From: Streptomyces sp. PR69
GTDB lineage: Bacteria > Actinomycetota > Actinomycetes > Streptomycetales > Streptomycetaceae
Reading direction: 5' to 3'
NCBI RefSeq assembly: GCF_026420845.1
Contig: NZ_JAOWCB010000034.1
Span: forward strand, 1-57,480
DNA length: 57,480 nucleotides
The notes below the pieces were generated by a model, which did no database searches, was not told the DNA's origin, and saw only the letters and a list, made by a program, of their open reading frames with translations. Shown here one piece after another: positions 25,379 through 33,149 of this stretch. Position numbers and translations under genes: made by a program. The stretch's first letter is position 1, and each line of letters opens with the position of its first letter.

Positions 25379-26986
25379 GTGCGCGTTCTCGGGGTGGACC
25401 CGGGGCTGACCCGGTGCGGCGTCGGCGTGGTCGAGGGGGTGGCCGGCCGCCCGCTGACCATGCGCGGCGTCGGCGTCGTACGCACCCCTGCCGACGCGGA
25501 CCTCGGCAGCCGTCTCGTCGCCGTCGAGCGCGGCATCGAGGAGTGGCTGGACGAGCACCGGCCCGATGTGGTCGCGGTGGAGCGGGTGTTCAGCCAGCAC
25601 AATGTGGCCACGGTCATGGGCACCGCCCAGGCCAGCGCCATCGCCCTGCTGTGCGCCTCGCGCCGTGGACTGCCGGTGGCGCTGCACACCCCCAGCGAGG
25701 TCAAGGCCGCCGTCACCGGCAGCGGCCGCGCCGACAAGGCGCAGATCGGCCAGATGGTGACCCGCCTGCTCCGGCTGGCCGCCCCGCCCAAGCCCGCGGA
25801 CGCGGCCGACGCGCTCGCGCTCGCGATCTGCCATATCTGGCGGGCGCCCGCGCAGAACCGACTGCAACAGGCCGTCGCCGCCCAGACGGCCCGGACCCGT
25901 CGCCCCGCGCCCACGCAGGCGTCTTCCGGCCGGTCGGCGACGCCCCGCGAGCCCGAGCCGGTGCGGAAGGCGACGCCTCCCGCTGGTCCGCCGACCGCCG
26001 CCGGACGTTCGACGGCACCCGACCGCCGGAACGCGACCACCGTCCAGCAGCCGTCACCCATCGAGCAAACCGGGCCGACGGCGCAGCCCGCGCGTCGGGC
26101 GGCCCCCGGCGGACCGGCGTCGTCTCCCGGGGAGTCCGCCGCGGATGCCCGACGAGGGCGGCAGGCGGTGGCCGCCGCAGGCGCGCGTGGGTCCGTGGGG
26201 GAATCCGCCGCGTCCGCCAATGGGCCGCACCCGGCCGCCCGGCAGGGGCCGGTGCCCGGCGGGCCGGTGTCGCGTCCTGGAGAGGCCGCTGACTCTGCCC
26301 AGCGAGGGCGGAACTCGGCTGCGCGGCAGATGGCGGTCACCGGAGTTGAGTCCGGGCCTGCGGGGCAGCCCGTGTCGGCCCGTAGGGCGGCAGTCGGCGG
26401 GGAGTCCGCCGCGGCTGCCCGGCAAGGGCAGAACTCGGTCGCCGCCCGGCAGGCGGCGGGGCCCGGCGGGGAGCCCGAGTGTCAGTCGGCACCCGCCGGG
26501 CAAGCGTCGCTTTCCGGGGAGTCCGCCGCGGATGCCCGACGAGGGCGGCAGGCGGTGGCCGCCGCAGGCGCGCGTGGGTCCGTGGGGGAATCCGCCGCGT
26601 CCGCCAATGGGCCGCACCCGGCCGCCCGGCAGGGGCCGGTGCCCGGCGGGGAGCCGCCGCGTCGGGCCGTGCCTGCCGACCAGCAGGCGCGTCCCGGGGA
26701 ATCCGCCTCGTCCGCCCAGAGGCCGCACCCGGCTGCGCGGCAGGCGGTGACCGACGCAGGCGCGCCCGGGTCTGCGGGGCAGCCTGTGTCGGCCCGCGGG
26801 GCGGCTGCCGCGGGTGCCCGGCAAGGGCTGGACCCGGTCGCCGCCCGGCAGGCGGCGGGGCCCGGCGGGGAGTCCATGCGTCGGGCGGCCCCCGCGGCCG
26901 CGGCGCGCGAGTCCGGGCCCGCGCCCGGGTGCCAAGCGGCGTCTACCAGCTCGACCACGCACACAGCGAAAGGCCATACCGCATGA
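25379..26986 (+). CDS. ruvC: RuvC resolvase with giant repetitive C-terminal extension
   Basis: The first 170 residues are a complete RuvC core that cuts Holliday junctions: Asp7 in VLGVDPGL, Glu68 in VAVERVF, and Asp141 and Asp144 in PADAADALALAICH, ending IWRAPAQNRLQQAVAAQ. Ordinary RuvC is about 170-190 residues. Here the frame runs on for about 365 more, rich in Ala, Gly, Pro, Arg, Gln and Ser, with repeated GESAA and HPAARQ motifs, and ends THTAKGHTA. The stop overlaps the ruvA start (ATGA), as expected for an intact ruvC-ruvA junction. Third-position GC falls from nearly all in the core to about 84% in a sampled part of the tail, with frequent GGG and CGA codons. The tail is probably disordered; its translation is inferred, not shown. 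Confidence 0.9.
   Translation: MRVLGVDPGLTRCGVGVVEGVAGRPLTMRGVGVVRTPADADLGSRLVAVERGIEEWLDEHRPDVVAVERVFSQHNVATVMGTAQASAIALLCASRRGLPVALHTPSEVKAAVTGSGRADKAQIGQMVTRLLRLAAPPKPADAADALALAICHIWRAPAQNRLQQAVAAQTARTRRPAPTQASSGRSATPREPEPVRKATPPAGPPTAAGRSTAPDRRNATTVQQPSPIEQTGPTAQPARRAAPGGPASSPGESAADARRGRQAVAAAGARGSVGESAASANGPHPAARQGPVPGGPVSRPGEAADSAQRGRNSAARQMAVTGVESGPAGQPVSARRAAVGGESAAAARQGQNSVAARQAAGPGGEPECQSAPAGQASLSGESAADARRGRQAVAAAGARGSVGESAASANGPHPAARQGPVPGGEPPRRAVPADQQARPGESASSAQRPHPAARQAVTDAGAPGSAGQPVSARGAAAAGARQGLDPVAARQAAGPGGESMRRAAPAAAARESGPAPGCQAASTSSTTHTAKGHTA
26127..26473 (+). repeat. Long direct repeat, copy 1 (inside ruvC)
   Basis: The first 137 bp (26127-26263) are identical by eye to 26514-26650, an offset of 387 bp or 129 codons. 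Further right the similarity continues with length changes. Matching blocks near 26359 and 26773 are offset by 414, and 26436-26473 matches 26835-26872 at offset 399. All offsets are multiples of three. Smaller units starting GGGGA(G/A)TCCGCC recur within each copy. Confidence 0.9.
26514..26872 (+). repeat. Long direct repeat, copy 2 (inside ruvC)
   Basis: This is the second copy of the 26127-26473 block, separated from it by 40 bp. It begins with 137 bp identical to copy 1, then diverges and realigns over GGGCAGCC-TGTCGGCCCG and a final 38-bp identical stretch. Insertions and deletions between copies are +27 and -15 bp. Confidence 0.9.
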
Positions 26987-27600
26987 TCGCCTTTGTTCGC
27001 GGCCCCGTGGCCGCCCTCGCGCCGACCGCCGCGGTGATCGAGGTCGGCGGCGTCGGCATGGCCGTCCAGTGCACCCCCGACACGCTCTCGCAGCTGAGGG
27101 TCGGTCAGGAGGCCAGGCTCGCCACGTCCCTTGTCGTACGGGAGGACTCGCTCACCCTCTACGGCTTCGCCGACGACGACGAGCGGCAGGTCTTCGAGCT
27201 GCTCCAGACAGCGAGCGGCGTCGGGCCGCGGCTCGCCCAGGCGATGCTCGCCGTCCACCGCCCGGACGCCCTGCGGCTGGCCGTGACGACCGGCGACGAG
27301 AAGGCCCTGACGGCCGTGCCCGGGATCGGGAAGAAGGGCGCGCAGAAGCTGCTGCTTGAGCTGAAGGACCGGCTCGGCGAGCCCGCCGGCGCGCACATCG
27401 GCCGGCAGAACGCCCCCGCGGCGGCCGCCGCGTCCTGGCGCGACCAGCTCCATGCCGCGCTCATCGGCCTCGGCTATGCCGCCCGCGAGGCGGACGAGGC
27501 GGTCGCGGCCGTGACCCCGCAGGCCGCGGAGGCGGGCGGCGAGCCGCAGGTGGGCCGGCTCCTCAAGGCCGCCCTGCAGACCCTGAACCGCACGAGGTGA
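26983..27600 (+). CDS. ruvA: Holliday junction branch-migration protein RuvA
   Basis: This 205-residue protein binds four-way junctions as a tetramer and loads RuvB. Domain I is the OB fold (MIAFVRGPVAAL...GVGMAVQCTP). Domain II has two helix-hairpin-helix motifs (TASGVGPRLAQAML and AVPGIGKKGAQKLLLELKDRL). After a linker, domain III (DQLHAALIGLGYAAREADEAV) contacts RuvB. The start overlaps the long ruvC frame by 4 bp. The frame is open far upstream, but only as a shadow of the ruvC repeats. Confidence 0.95.
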   Translation: MIAFVRGPVAALAPTAAVIEVGGVGMAVQCTPDTLSQLRVGQEARLATSLVVREDSLTLYGFADDDERQVFELLQTASGVGPRLAQAMLAVHRPDALRLAVTTGDEKALTAVPGIGKKGAQKLLLELKDRLGEPAGAHIGRQNAPAAAAASWRDQLHAALIGLGYAAREADEAVAAVTPQAAEAGGEPQVGRLLKAALQTLNRTR

Positions 27601-27607
27601 TCATCCA

Positions 27608-28699
27608 GTGAACTGGGACGACACGGCAGCCCCGGCCGAGGCCCCTGATGGCGACCACATCGCCGACCGGCTCGTCGGCGCCGCCGCCGACGGCGAGGAC
27701 CAGGCGGTCGAGGCCGCCCTGCGGCCCAAGTCGCTCGACGAGTTCGTCGGCCAGGAGCGGGTCCGCGAACAGCTCGACCTGGTCCTCAAGGCCGCCCTGG
27801 CCCGCGGCGCCACCGCCGACCATGTGCTGTTGTCGGGCGCGCCCGGCCTCGGCAAGACCACCCTCTCCATGATCATCGCGGCGGAGATGAACGCCCCGAT
27901 ACGGATCACCTCGGGCCCCGCCATCCAGCACGCCGGCGATCTCGCCGCGATCCTGTCCTCCCTCCAGGAGGGCGAGGTCCTCTTCCTCGACGAGATCCAC
28001 CGCATGTCCCGGCCCGCCGAGGAGATGCTCTACATGGCGATGGAGGACTTCCGCGTCGACGTGATCGTCGGCAAGGGGCCGGGGGCCACCGCCATCCCCC
28101 TGGAGCTGCCCCCGTTCACCCTGGTCGGCGCGACCACCCGGGCCGGACTGCTGCCGCCGCCGCTGCGCGACCGCTTCGGCTTCACCGCGCATATGGAGTT
28201 CTACGAGCCCGTGGAGCTGGAGCGGGTCGTTCACCGTTCGGCGCAGCTCCTCGACGTGACCATAGAAGGGGACGGCGCGGCCGAGATCGCCGGGCGCTCC
28301 CGCGGCACGCCCCGTATCGCCAACCGGCTGCTGCGCCGGGTGCGCGACTACGCCCAGGTGAAGGCCGACGGCGTGATCACCCGGGAGATCGCCGCCGCCG
28401 CGCTGCGGGTCTACGAGGTCGACACCCGCGGCCTCGACCGGCTGGACCGGGCCGTGCTCAGCGCGCTGCTCACCCTTTTTTCCGGGGGCCCGGTGGGACT
28501 GTCGACGCTGGCGGTGGCCGTGGGGGAGGAGCGCGAGACGGTGGAGGAGGTGGCCGAGCCGTTCCTGGTACGGGAGGGGCTGCTGGCCCGAACCCCGCGC
28601 GGCCGGGTCGCCACCCCCGCCGCATGGGCCCACCTCGGCCTCGTACCGCCTCAGCAGTCCCCCGGTGCAGGCGGACAACAGGGGCTGTTCGGGACGTGA
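27608..28699 (+). CDS. ruvB: Holliday junction helicase RuvB
   Basis: This 363-residue AAA+ motor drives branch migration. LRPKSLDEFVGQERVREQL precedes Walker A GAPGLGKTTL, and Walker B is VLFLDEIHRM. Sensor 1 is LVGATTRAG, the arginine-finger region is PLRDRFG, and sensor 2 is RGTPRIANRLLRRVRDYA, with a winged-helix domain at the end. GTG at 27608 lies 7 nt after the ruvA stop. The ruvCAB order is intact. Confidence 0.97.
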   Translation: MNWDDTAAPAEAPDGDHIADRLVGAAADGEDQAVEAALRPKSLDEFVGQERVREQLDLVLKAALARGATADHVLLSGAPGLGKTTLSMIIAAEMNAPIRITSGPAIQHAGDLAAILSSLQEGEVLFLDEIHRMSRPAEEMLYMAMEDFRVDVIVGKGPGATAIPLELPPFTLVGATTRAGLLPPPLRDRFGFTAHMEFYEPVELERVVHRSAQLLDVTIEGDGAAEIAGRSRGTPRIANRLLRRVRDYAQVKADGVITREIAAAALRVYEVDTRGLDRLDRAVLSALLTLFSGGPVGLSTLAVAVGEERETVEEVAEPFLVREGLLARTPRGRVATPAAWAHLGLVPPQQSPGAGGQQGLFGT

Positions 28700-28863
28700 C
28701 GGCGAGGAGACTCGCCCGGGCAGGAACCAGGGTGCGATGCTGGGCGTTGTTCCATTGATGCGGACTCGCTTAGACTCCGCCGATGCCGCCCTTCCAGGTC
28801 GGCACGCCCACCCCCGTAGATCAGGCCGCTCACCAGCGCGGTCGTGCGAAGGAATTCCGTCCC

Positions 28864-29376
28864 GTGGATATCGTGACCCTCCTCCCCTTCATCGTGCTCA
28901 TCGGGGCCATGTTCCTGATGACCCGCTCCGCCAAGAAGAAGCAGCAGCAGGCTGCGGCCATGCGGGATCAGTTGCAGCCCGGCACCGGCGTACGGACGAT
29001 CGGGGGGATGTACGCCACCGTCAAGGAAGTGCACGCCGACATGGTCCTCCTTGAGGTCGCCCCCGGCGTGCACGCCGTCTACGCGAAGAACGCCATCGGC
29101 GCGGTCCTCGCCGACGATGAGTACAACCGCATCGTCCACGGCGACGACGACCTCAAGACCGACGGCACGGTCGTGCCGGATGACGCGTCCTCGCTGACCG
29201 ACGTGGCGGACAAGTCGGAGGACGCCAAGATCGACCTCGGCAAGAAGCCGGAGGCCGACGGCGATGCGGCCGACGAGGCGGACGAGGCGAAGGAGACGGC
29301 AGGGGAGGCCGTTTCCAAGGACGCCGCCGCCAAGGACGGCAAGGCCGGCGACAACGCGGCGGACGACGCGAAGTAA
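28864..29376 (+). CDS. yajC: Preprotein translocase subunit YajC
   Basis: This 170-residue protein has one N-terminal transmembrane helix (VTLLPFIVLIGAMFLM) and then RSAKKKQQQAAAMRDQLQPGTGVRTIGGMYATVKEV, the YajC signature. The C-terminal 70 residues are an acidic and Lys/Ala-rich tail, longer than in E. coli YajC (110 residues). YajC associates with SecDF in export. The start is GTG at 28864 with AAGGA upstream; the ATG at 28783 lacks support. It heads the yajC-secD-secF cluster. Confidence 0.93.
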   Translation: MDIVTLLPFIVLIGAMFLMTRSAKKKQQQAAAMRDQLQPGTGVRTIGGMYATVKEVHADMVLLEVAPGVHAVYAKNAIGAVLADDEYNRIVHGDDDLKTDGTVVPDDASSLTDVADKSEDAKIDLGKKPEADGDAADEADEAKETAGEAVSKDAAAKDGKAGDNAADDAK

Positions 29377-29523
29377 CCGCGTTCCGGGGACCGCAGGGCT
29401 GCCCACAGGCGCCCGGCGGTCCCCGGTCGTGCTGACGTCTGCGGGGGCAGGTCCCCACAAGATTTCGTGGCCGCCCCGGCACACATTCCGGCACGGGGCG
29501 GTTGGACAGGGAGAAACGAGAAG

Positions 29524-31338
29524 GTGGCAGCACCGAACAGGGGCCGAAGGCCCGCGGGGGCGCAGGGGAAGCCGGGGCGCGCCCTGGCATTCATCCTGAT
29601 CGCCATGGTCGCGCTCACAGGCGGCATGTTCTGGGCGGGTCAGCTCACGCCGCGTCTGGGCATCGACCTGGCGGGCGGTACGACCATCACGCTTGAGGCC
29701 AAGAGCCAGCCCGGCAAAGAGGACGCCGTCAACGAGACCAATATGAAGACGGCGGTCGGCATCATCGAGCGCCGTGTCAACGGTCTGGGCGTCTCCGAGG
29801 CCGAGGTGCAGACCCAGGGCGATCGCAACATCATCGTCAATATCCCGCGGGGCACGGACTCCGAGACGGCCCGCAAGCAGGTCGGCACCACCGCCCAGCT
29901 GTACTTCCGCCCGGTGCTCTCCGTCACCGCCGGCGGCGTCGAGGCCCCCGGGGCCAGCCCGAGCCCCTCGACGTCCCCCAGCCCCTCGGCGTCCTCCGGC
30001 GACAAGGCCGAGGACGGCAAGAAGGAGGACGGCAAGAAGGACGAGGAGACGGCGGGCGACACCGCCTCCTCGCCGTCCGGGACCCCCACGGCGACCGCCA
30101 CCACCCAGGGCCGTGCGGTGACCGACGCCCTGAAGAAGGACGAGACGCCGTCGCCGAGCGCCTCCGCCTCCGGGGACGGAAAGCCTTCCGCGGACCCCAA
30201 GCCGTCGGAGAAGCCCACCAGCGACGCGGACGCCATCGCCAAGCTCCAGGACCGCTTCGCCAAGCTCGACTGCACCGACGAGAAGGTCCGCAGCACCCTC
30301 GGGGACGGCGTCAAGCCCAGCGACTACATCCTCGCCTGCGGTGAGCAGGACGGCGTCTGGCTGAAGTACATCCTTGGCCCGGCCGAGGTCGAGGGCAAGG
30401 ACGTCGACGACGCCCAGGGCGCCTTTGACCAGCAGCGAGGCATCTGGCTCGTCCAGATGGAGTTCACCGACAGCGGCTCCAAGAAGTTCCAGACGATCAC
30501 CAGCCGCCTCTCGCAGCAGCCGTCCCCGCAGAACCAGTTCGCCATCGTCCTCGACGGCGAGGTGGCCTCCGCGCCGCAGGTGAACACCACGCTCAGCGCC
30601 AGCGCCGAGATCACCGGCAGCTTCGACCAGGAATCCGCCAAGGAACTGGGCAACATCCTGTCCTACGGCGCCCTGCCGCTCTCCTTCGAGGAGCAGAGCG
30701 TCACCACCGTCACCGCCGCCCTCGGCGGCGACCAGCTCCGGGCCGGTCTGATCGCCGGCGCCATCGGCCTCGCCCTTGTGGTGATCTACCTGCTGGTCTA
30801 CTACCGCGGCCTGTCGCTGATCGCGATCCTCAGCCTCATGGTCTCCGCGGTCCTGACCTACACGATCATGGCTCTGCTCGGGCCCGGCATCGGCTTCGCG
30901 CTGAACCTGCCGGCCGTCTGCGGCGCCATCGTCGCGATCGGCATCACCGCCGACTCGTTCATCGTGTACTTCGAACGCATCCGGGACGAGATCCGCGAGG
31001 GACGCACCCTCCGCCCGGCCGTCGAGCGTGCCTGGCCGCGCGCCCGGCGCACGATCCTGGTCTCCGACTTTGTGTCCTTCCTGGCCGCCGCGGTGCTGTT
31101 CGTCGTCACCGTCGGCAAGGTGCAGGGCTTCGCGTTCACACTCGGACTGACCACGCTGCTCGATGTGGTCGTCGTCTTCCTCTTCACCAAGCCGATCATG
31201 ACGATCCTGGCGCGGAAGAAGTTCTTCGCGAACGGCCACCCCTGGTCCGGGCTGGACCCGAAGCGGCTCGGCGCCAAGCCCCCGCTGCGCCGGTCCCGTC
31301 GCACCGCTCCCGCCACCGTCGACCCGAAGGAGGCGTGA
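29524..31338 (+). CDS. secD: Protein export membrane protein SecD
   Basis: This 604-residue protein uses the proton gradient with SecF to help preproteins out of SecYEG. It has one N-terminal transmembrane helix, the motif LGIDLAGGTTITLEA, and a large extracytoplasmic domain. The last five helices contain GAIVAIGITADSFIVYFERIRDEIREGRT, the RND-type signature with the proton-relay Asp. Residues of about 140-230 form a Ser/Pro/Lys/Glu-rich insert (SPSPSTSPSPSASS type), which is low-complexity and probably outside the membrane. The start is GTG at 29524. Confidence 0.95.
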   Translation: MAAPNRGRRPAGAQGKPGRALAFILIAMVALTGGMFWAGQLTPRLGIDLAGGTTITLEAKSQPGKEDAVNETNMKTAVGIIERRVNGLGVSEAEVQTQGDRNIIVNIPRGTDSETARKQVGTTAQLYFRPVLSVTAGGVEAPGASPSPSTSPSPSASSGDKAEDGKKEDGKKDEETAGDTASSPSGTPTATATTQGRAVTDALKKDETPSPSASASGDGKPSADPKPSEKPTSDADAIAKLQDRFAKLDCTDEKVRSTLGDGVKPSDYILACGEQDGVWLKYILGPAEVEGKDVDDAQGAFDQQRGIWLVQMEFTDSGSKKFQTITSRLSQQPSPQNQFAIVLDGEVASAPQVNTTLSASAEITGSFDQESAKELGNILSYGALPLSFEEQSVTTVTAALGGDQLRAGLIAGAIGLALVVIYLLVYYRGLSLIAILSLMVSAVLTYTIMALLGPGIGFALNLPAVCGAIVAIGITADSFIVYFERIRDEIREGRTLRPAVERAWPRARRTILVSDFVSFLAAAVLFVVTVGKVQGFAFTLGLTTLLDVVVVFLFTKPIMTILARKKFFANGHPWSGLDPKRLGAKPPLRRSRRTAPATVDPKEA

Positions 31339-31339
31339 G

Positions 31340-32419
31340 ATGTCGCGACTCGGCACCCTCGGCGCCCGTCTCTACAACGGCGAGGTCGGCTATGACTTCG
31401 TCGCCAAGCGGAAGCTCTGGTACGGGATCTCGATCCTGATCACCATCACGGCCATCGTCGGCCTGGCGGTGCGCGGTCTGAACATGGGCATCGAGTTCGA
31501 GGGCGGCGCGGTCTTCACCACCCCGAAGACCACCGCCTCCGTCTCCCACGCCCAGGAAGCCGCCACCGAGGCCTCCGGCCATGAGGCGATCGTCCAGAAG
31601 CTCGGCAACGGCAGCCTCCGCATCCAGGTCGCCGAGCTGGACACCCAGCAGGCCGACCGGGTCAAGCAGGAACTCGCCGACGACCTCAAGGTCCCCGCGG
31701 AGAAGATCAACGCGGAGCTGGTCGGACCGAGCTGGGGCGCCCAGATCGCCAACAAGGCATGGACCGGCCTCGCCGTCTTCATGATCCTCGTGGTGCTCTA
31801 TCTGGCGATCGCCTTCGAGTGGCGCATGGCGCTTGCCGCGCTGATCGCCCTGATCCACGACCTCACTATCACCGTCGGCGTCTACTCGCTCGTCGGATTC
31901 GAGGTCACGCCCGGCACCGTGATCGGTCTGCTCACGATCCTCGGCTACTCCCTCTATGACACCGTCGTCGTCTTCGACGGTCTCAAGGAAGGGGCCCGGG
32001 GGATCACCAAGCAGAGCCGCTGGACCTACAGCGAGATCGCCAACCGCAGCCTGAACGCCACTCTGGTCCGCTCGATCAACACCACCGTCGTGGCGCTGCT
32101 CCCGGTCGCCGGCCTGCTGTTCATCGGCGGCGGCGTCCTCGGTGCCGGCATGCTCAACGACATCTCGCTCTCCCTCTTCGTCGGCCTTGCCGCCGGCGCG
32201 TACTCCTCGATCTTCATCGCCACACCGCTGGTCGCCGACTTCAAGGAACGCGACCCGCAGATGAAGGCGCTGAAGAAGCGGGTGCTCGCCAAGCGGGCCA
32301 AGAGCGATGCAGCGGACGCCGAGGGCGATGACGGCACGGAGACCCCCGAGGACGCCGTGCCCGCCGGAGCGGTCGTCGGCCAGCGCAAGGCCGGCCGCAC
32401 CGCACGGAAGCGCTCATGA
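31340..32419 (+). CDS. secF: Protein export membrane protein SecF
   Basis: This 359-residue partner of SecD has six transmembrane segments. Signatures are GIEFEGGAVF after the first helix and GLLTILGYSLYDTVVVFDGLKEGARG, then SRWTYSEIANRSLNATLVRSINTT, typical of SecF. The C-terminal tail (residues 305-359) is basic and Ala-rich. Its ATG begins two bases after the secD stop codon (TGAGATG), so the two are coupled. Confidence 0.95.
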   Translation: MSRLGTLGARLYNGEVGYDFVAKRKLWYGISILITITAIVGLAVRGLNMGIEFEGGAVFTTPKTTASVSHAQEAATEASGHEAIVQKLGNGSLRIQVAELDTQQADRVKQELADDLKVPAEKINAELVGPSWGAQIANKAWTGLAVFMILVVLYLAIAFEWRMALAALIALIHDLTITVGVYSLVGFEVTPGTVIGLLTILGYSLYDTVVVFDGLKEGARGITKQSRWTYSEIANRSLNATLVRSINTTVVALLPVAGLLFIGGGVLGAGMLNDISLSLFVGLAAGAYSSIFIATPLVADFKERDPQMKALKKRVLAKRAKSDAADAEGDDGTETPEDAVPAGAVVGQRKAGRTARKRS

Positions 32420-32979
32420 CCGCCGTGCCGCAGGACCCGGCCGGCTCACCGCGGGAGCTGCTGCTCAGCCGCATCCGGGATGTGCCGGACTATCCAAAGC
32501 CGGGAGTGCTGTTCAAGGACATCACCCCGCTGCTGGCGGATCCGGCGGCGTTCACCGCCCTGACCGGCGCGCTGGCCGAGCTGTGCGCCCGGCACCAGGC
32601 GACGAAGATCGTCGGCTTGGAGGCGCGCGGCTTCATCCTCGGCGCACCCGTCGCGGTGCGCGCGGGTCTGGGCTTCATCCCCGTACGCAAGGCGGGCAAG
32701 CTCCCCGGAGCCACCCTGTCCCAGGCGTACGAGCTGGAGTACGGCACGGCCGAGATCGAGGTGCACGCCGAGGACCTGGCCGCGGGTGACCGGGTCATGG
32801 TCATCGACGACGTTCTGGCCACCGGCGGCACCGCCGAGGCGTCGCTGGAGCTGATCCGCCGTTCCGGGGCCGAGGTAGCCGGGGTCGCGGTGCTCATGGA
32901 GCTTGGATTCCTCGGCGGGCGTGCCAGGCTGCAGACCGCGCTGCGCGGGGCCCCGCTGGAGGCTCTGATCACGCTCTGA
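32416..32979 (+). CDS. apt: Adenine phosphoribosyltransferase
   Basis: This 187-residue enzyme salvages adenine with PRPP to AMP. The N-terminal LLLSRIRDVPDYPKPGVLFKDITPLLADP and the PRPP-binding loop VMVIDDVLATGGTAEASLELI are diagnostic. A 4-bp overlap with secF and the following relA gene reproduce the secDF-apt-relA arrangement known in Streptomyces, linking purine salvage to (p)ppGpp metabolism by co-location. Confidence 0.96.
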   Translation: MTAVPQDPAGSPRELLLSRIRDVPDYPKPGVLFKDITPLLADPAAFTALTGALAELCARHQATKIVGLEARGFILGAPVAVRAGLGFIPVRKAGKLPGATLSQAYELEYGTAEIEVHAEDLAAGDRVMVIDDVLATGGTAEASLELIRRSGAEVAGVAVLMELGFLGGRARLQTALRGAPLEALITL

Positions 32980-33149
32980 CCTGCGGCGGAACCACCGTCG
33001 CCGGATCTGGACGGGCGTCTGGGAACACCCAGGCGCCCGTCGTGCGTTGTGTCTGCCCTCCGGTCCCGAGGCGAGAGAGACGCCCGAGGTCGATACCATG
33101 GCTGTTCCGGAGCCTGACCGGGGGACCCGGAACCGCACGAGGAGCGCTC

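Noticed and set aside
26054..26977. Antisense open frame through the ruvC repeats with Pro-Gly-Gly-rich translation, collagen-like at first sight
   Set aside because: It covers only the repeat block, has no start signal, and all six frames are open there. The plus frame is supported by fusion to the RuvC core and by the ruvA overlap.
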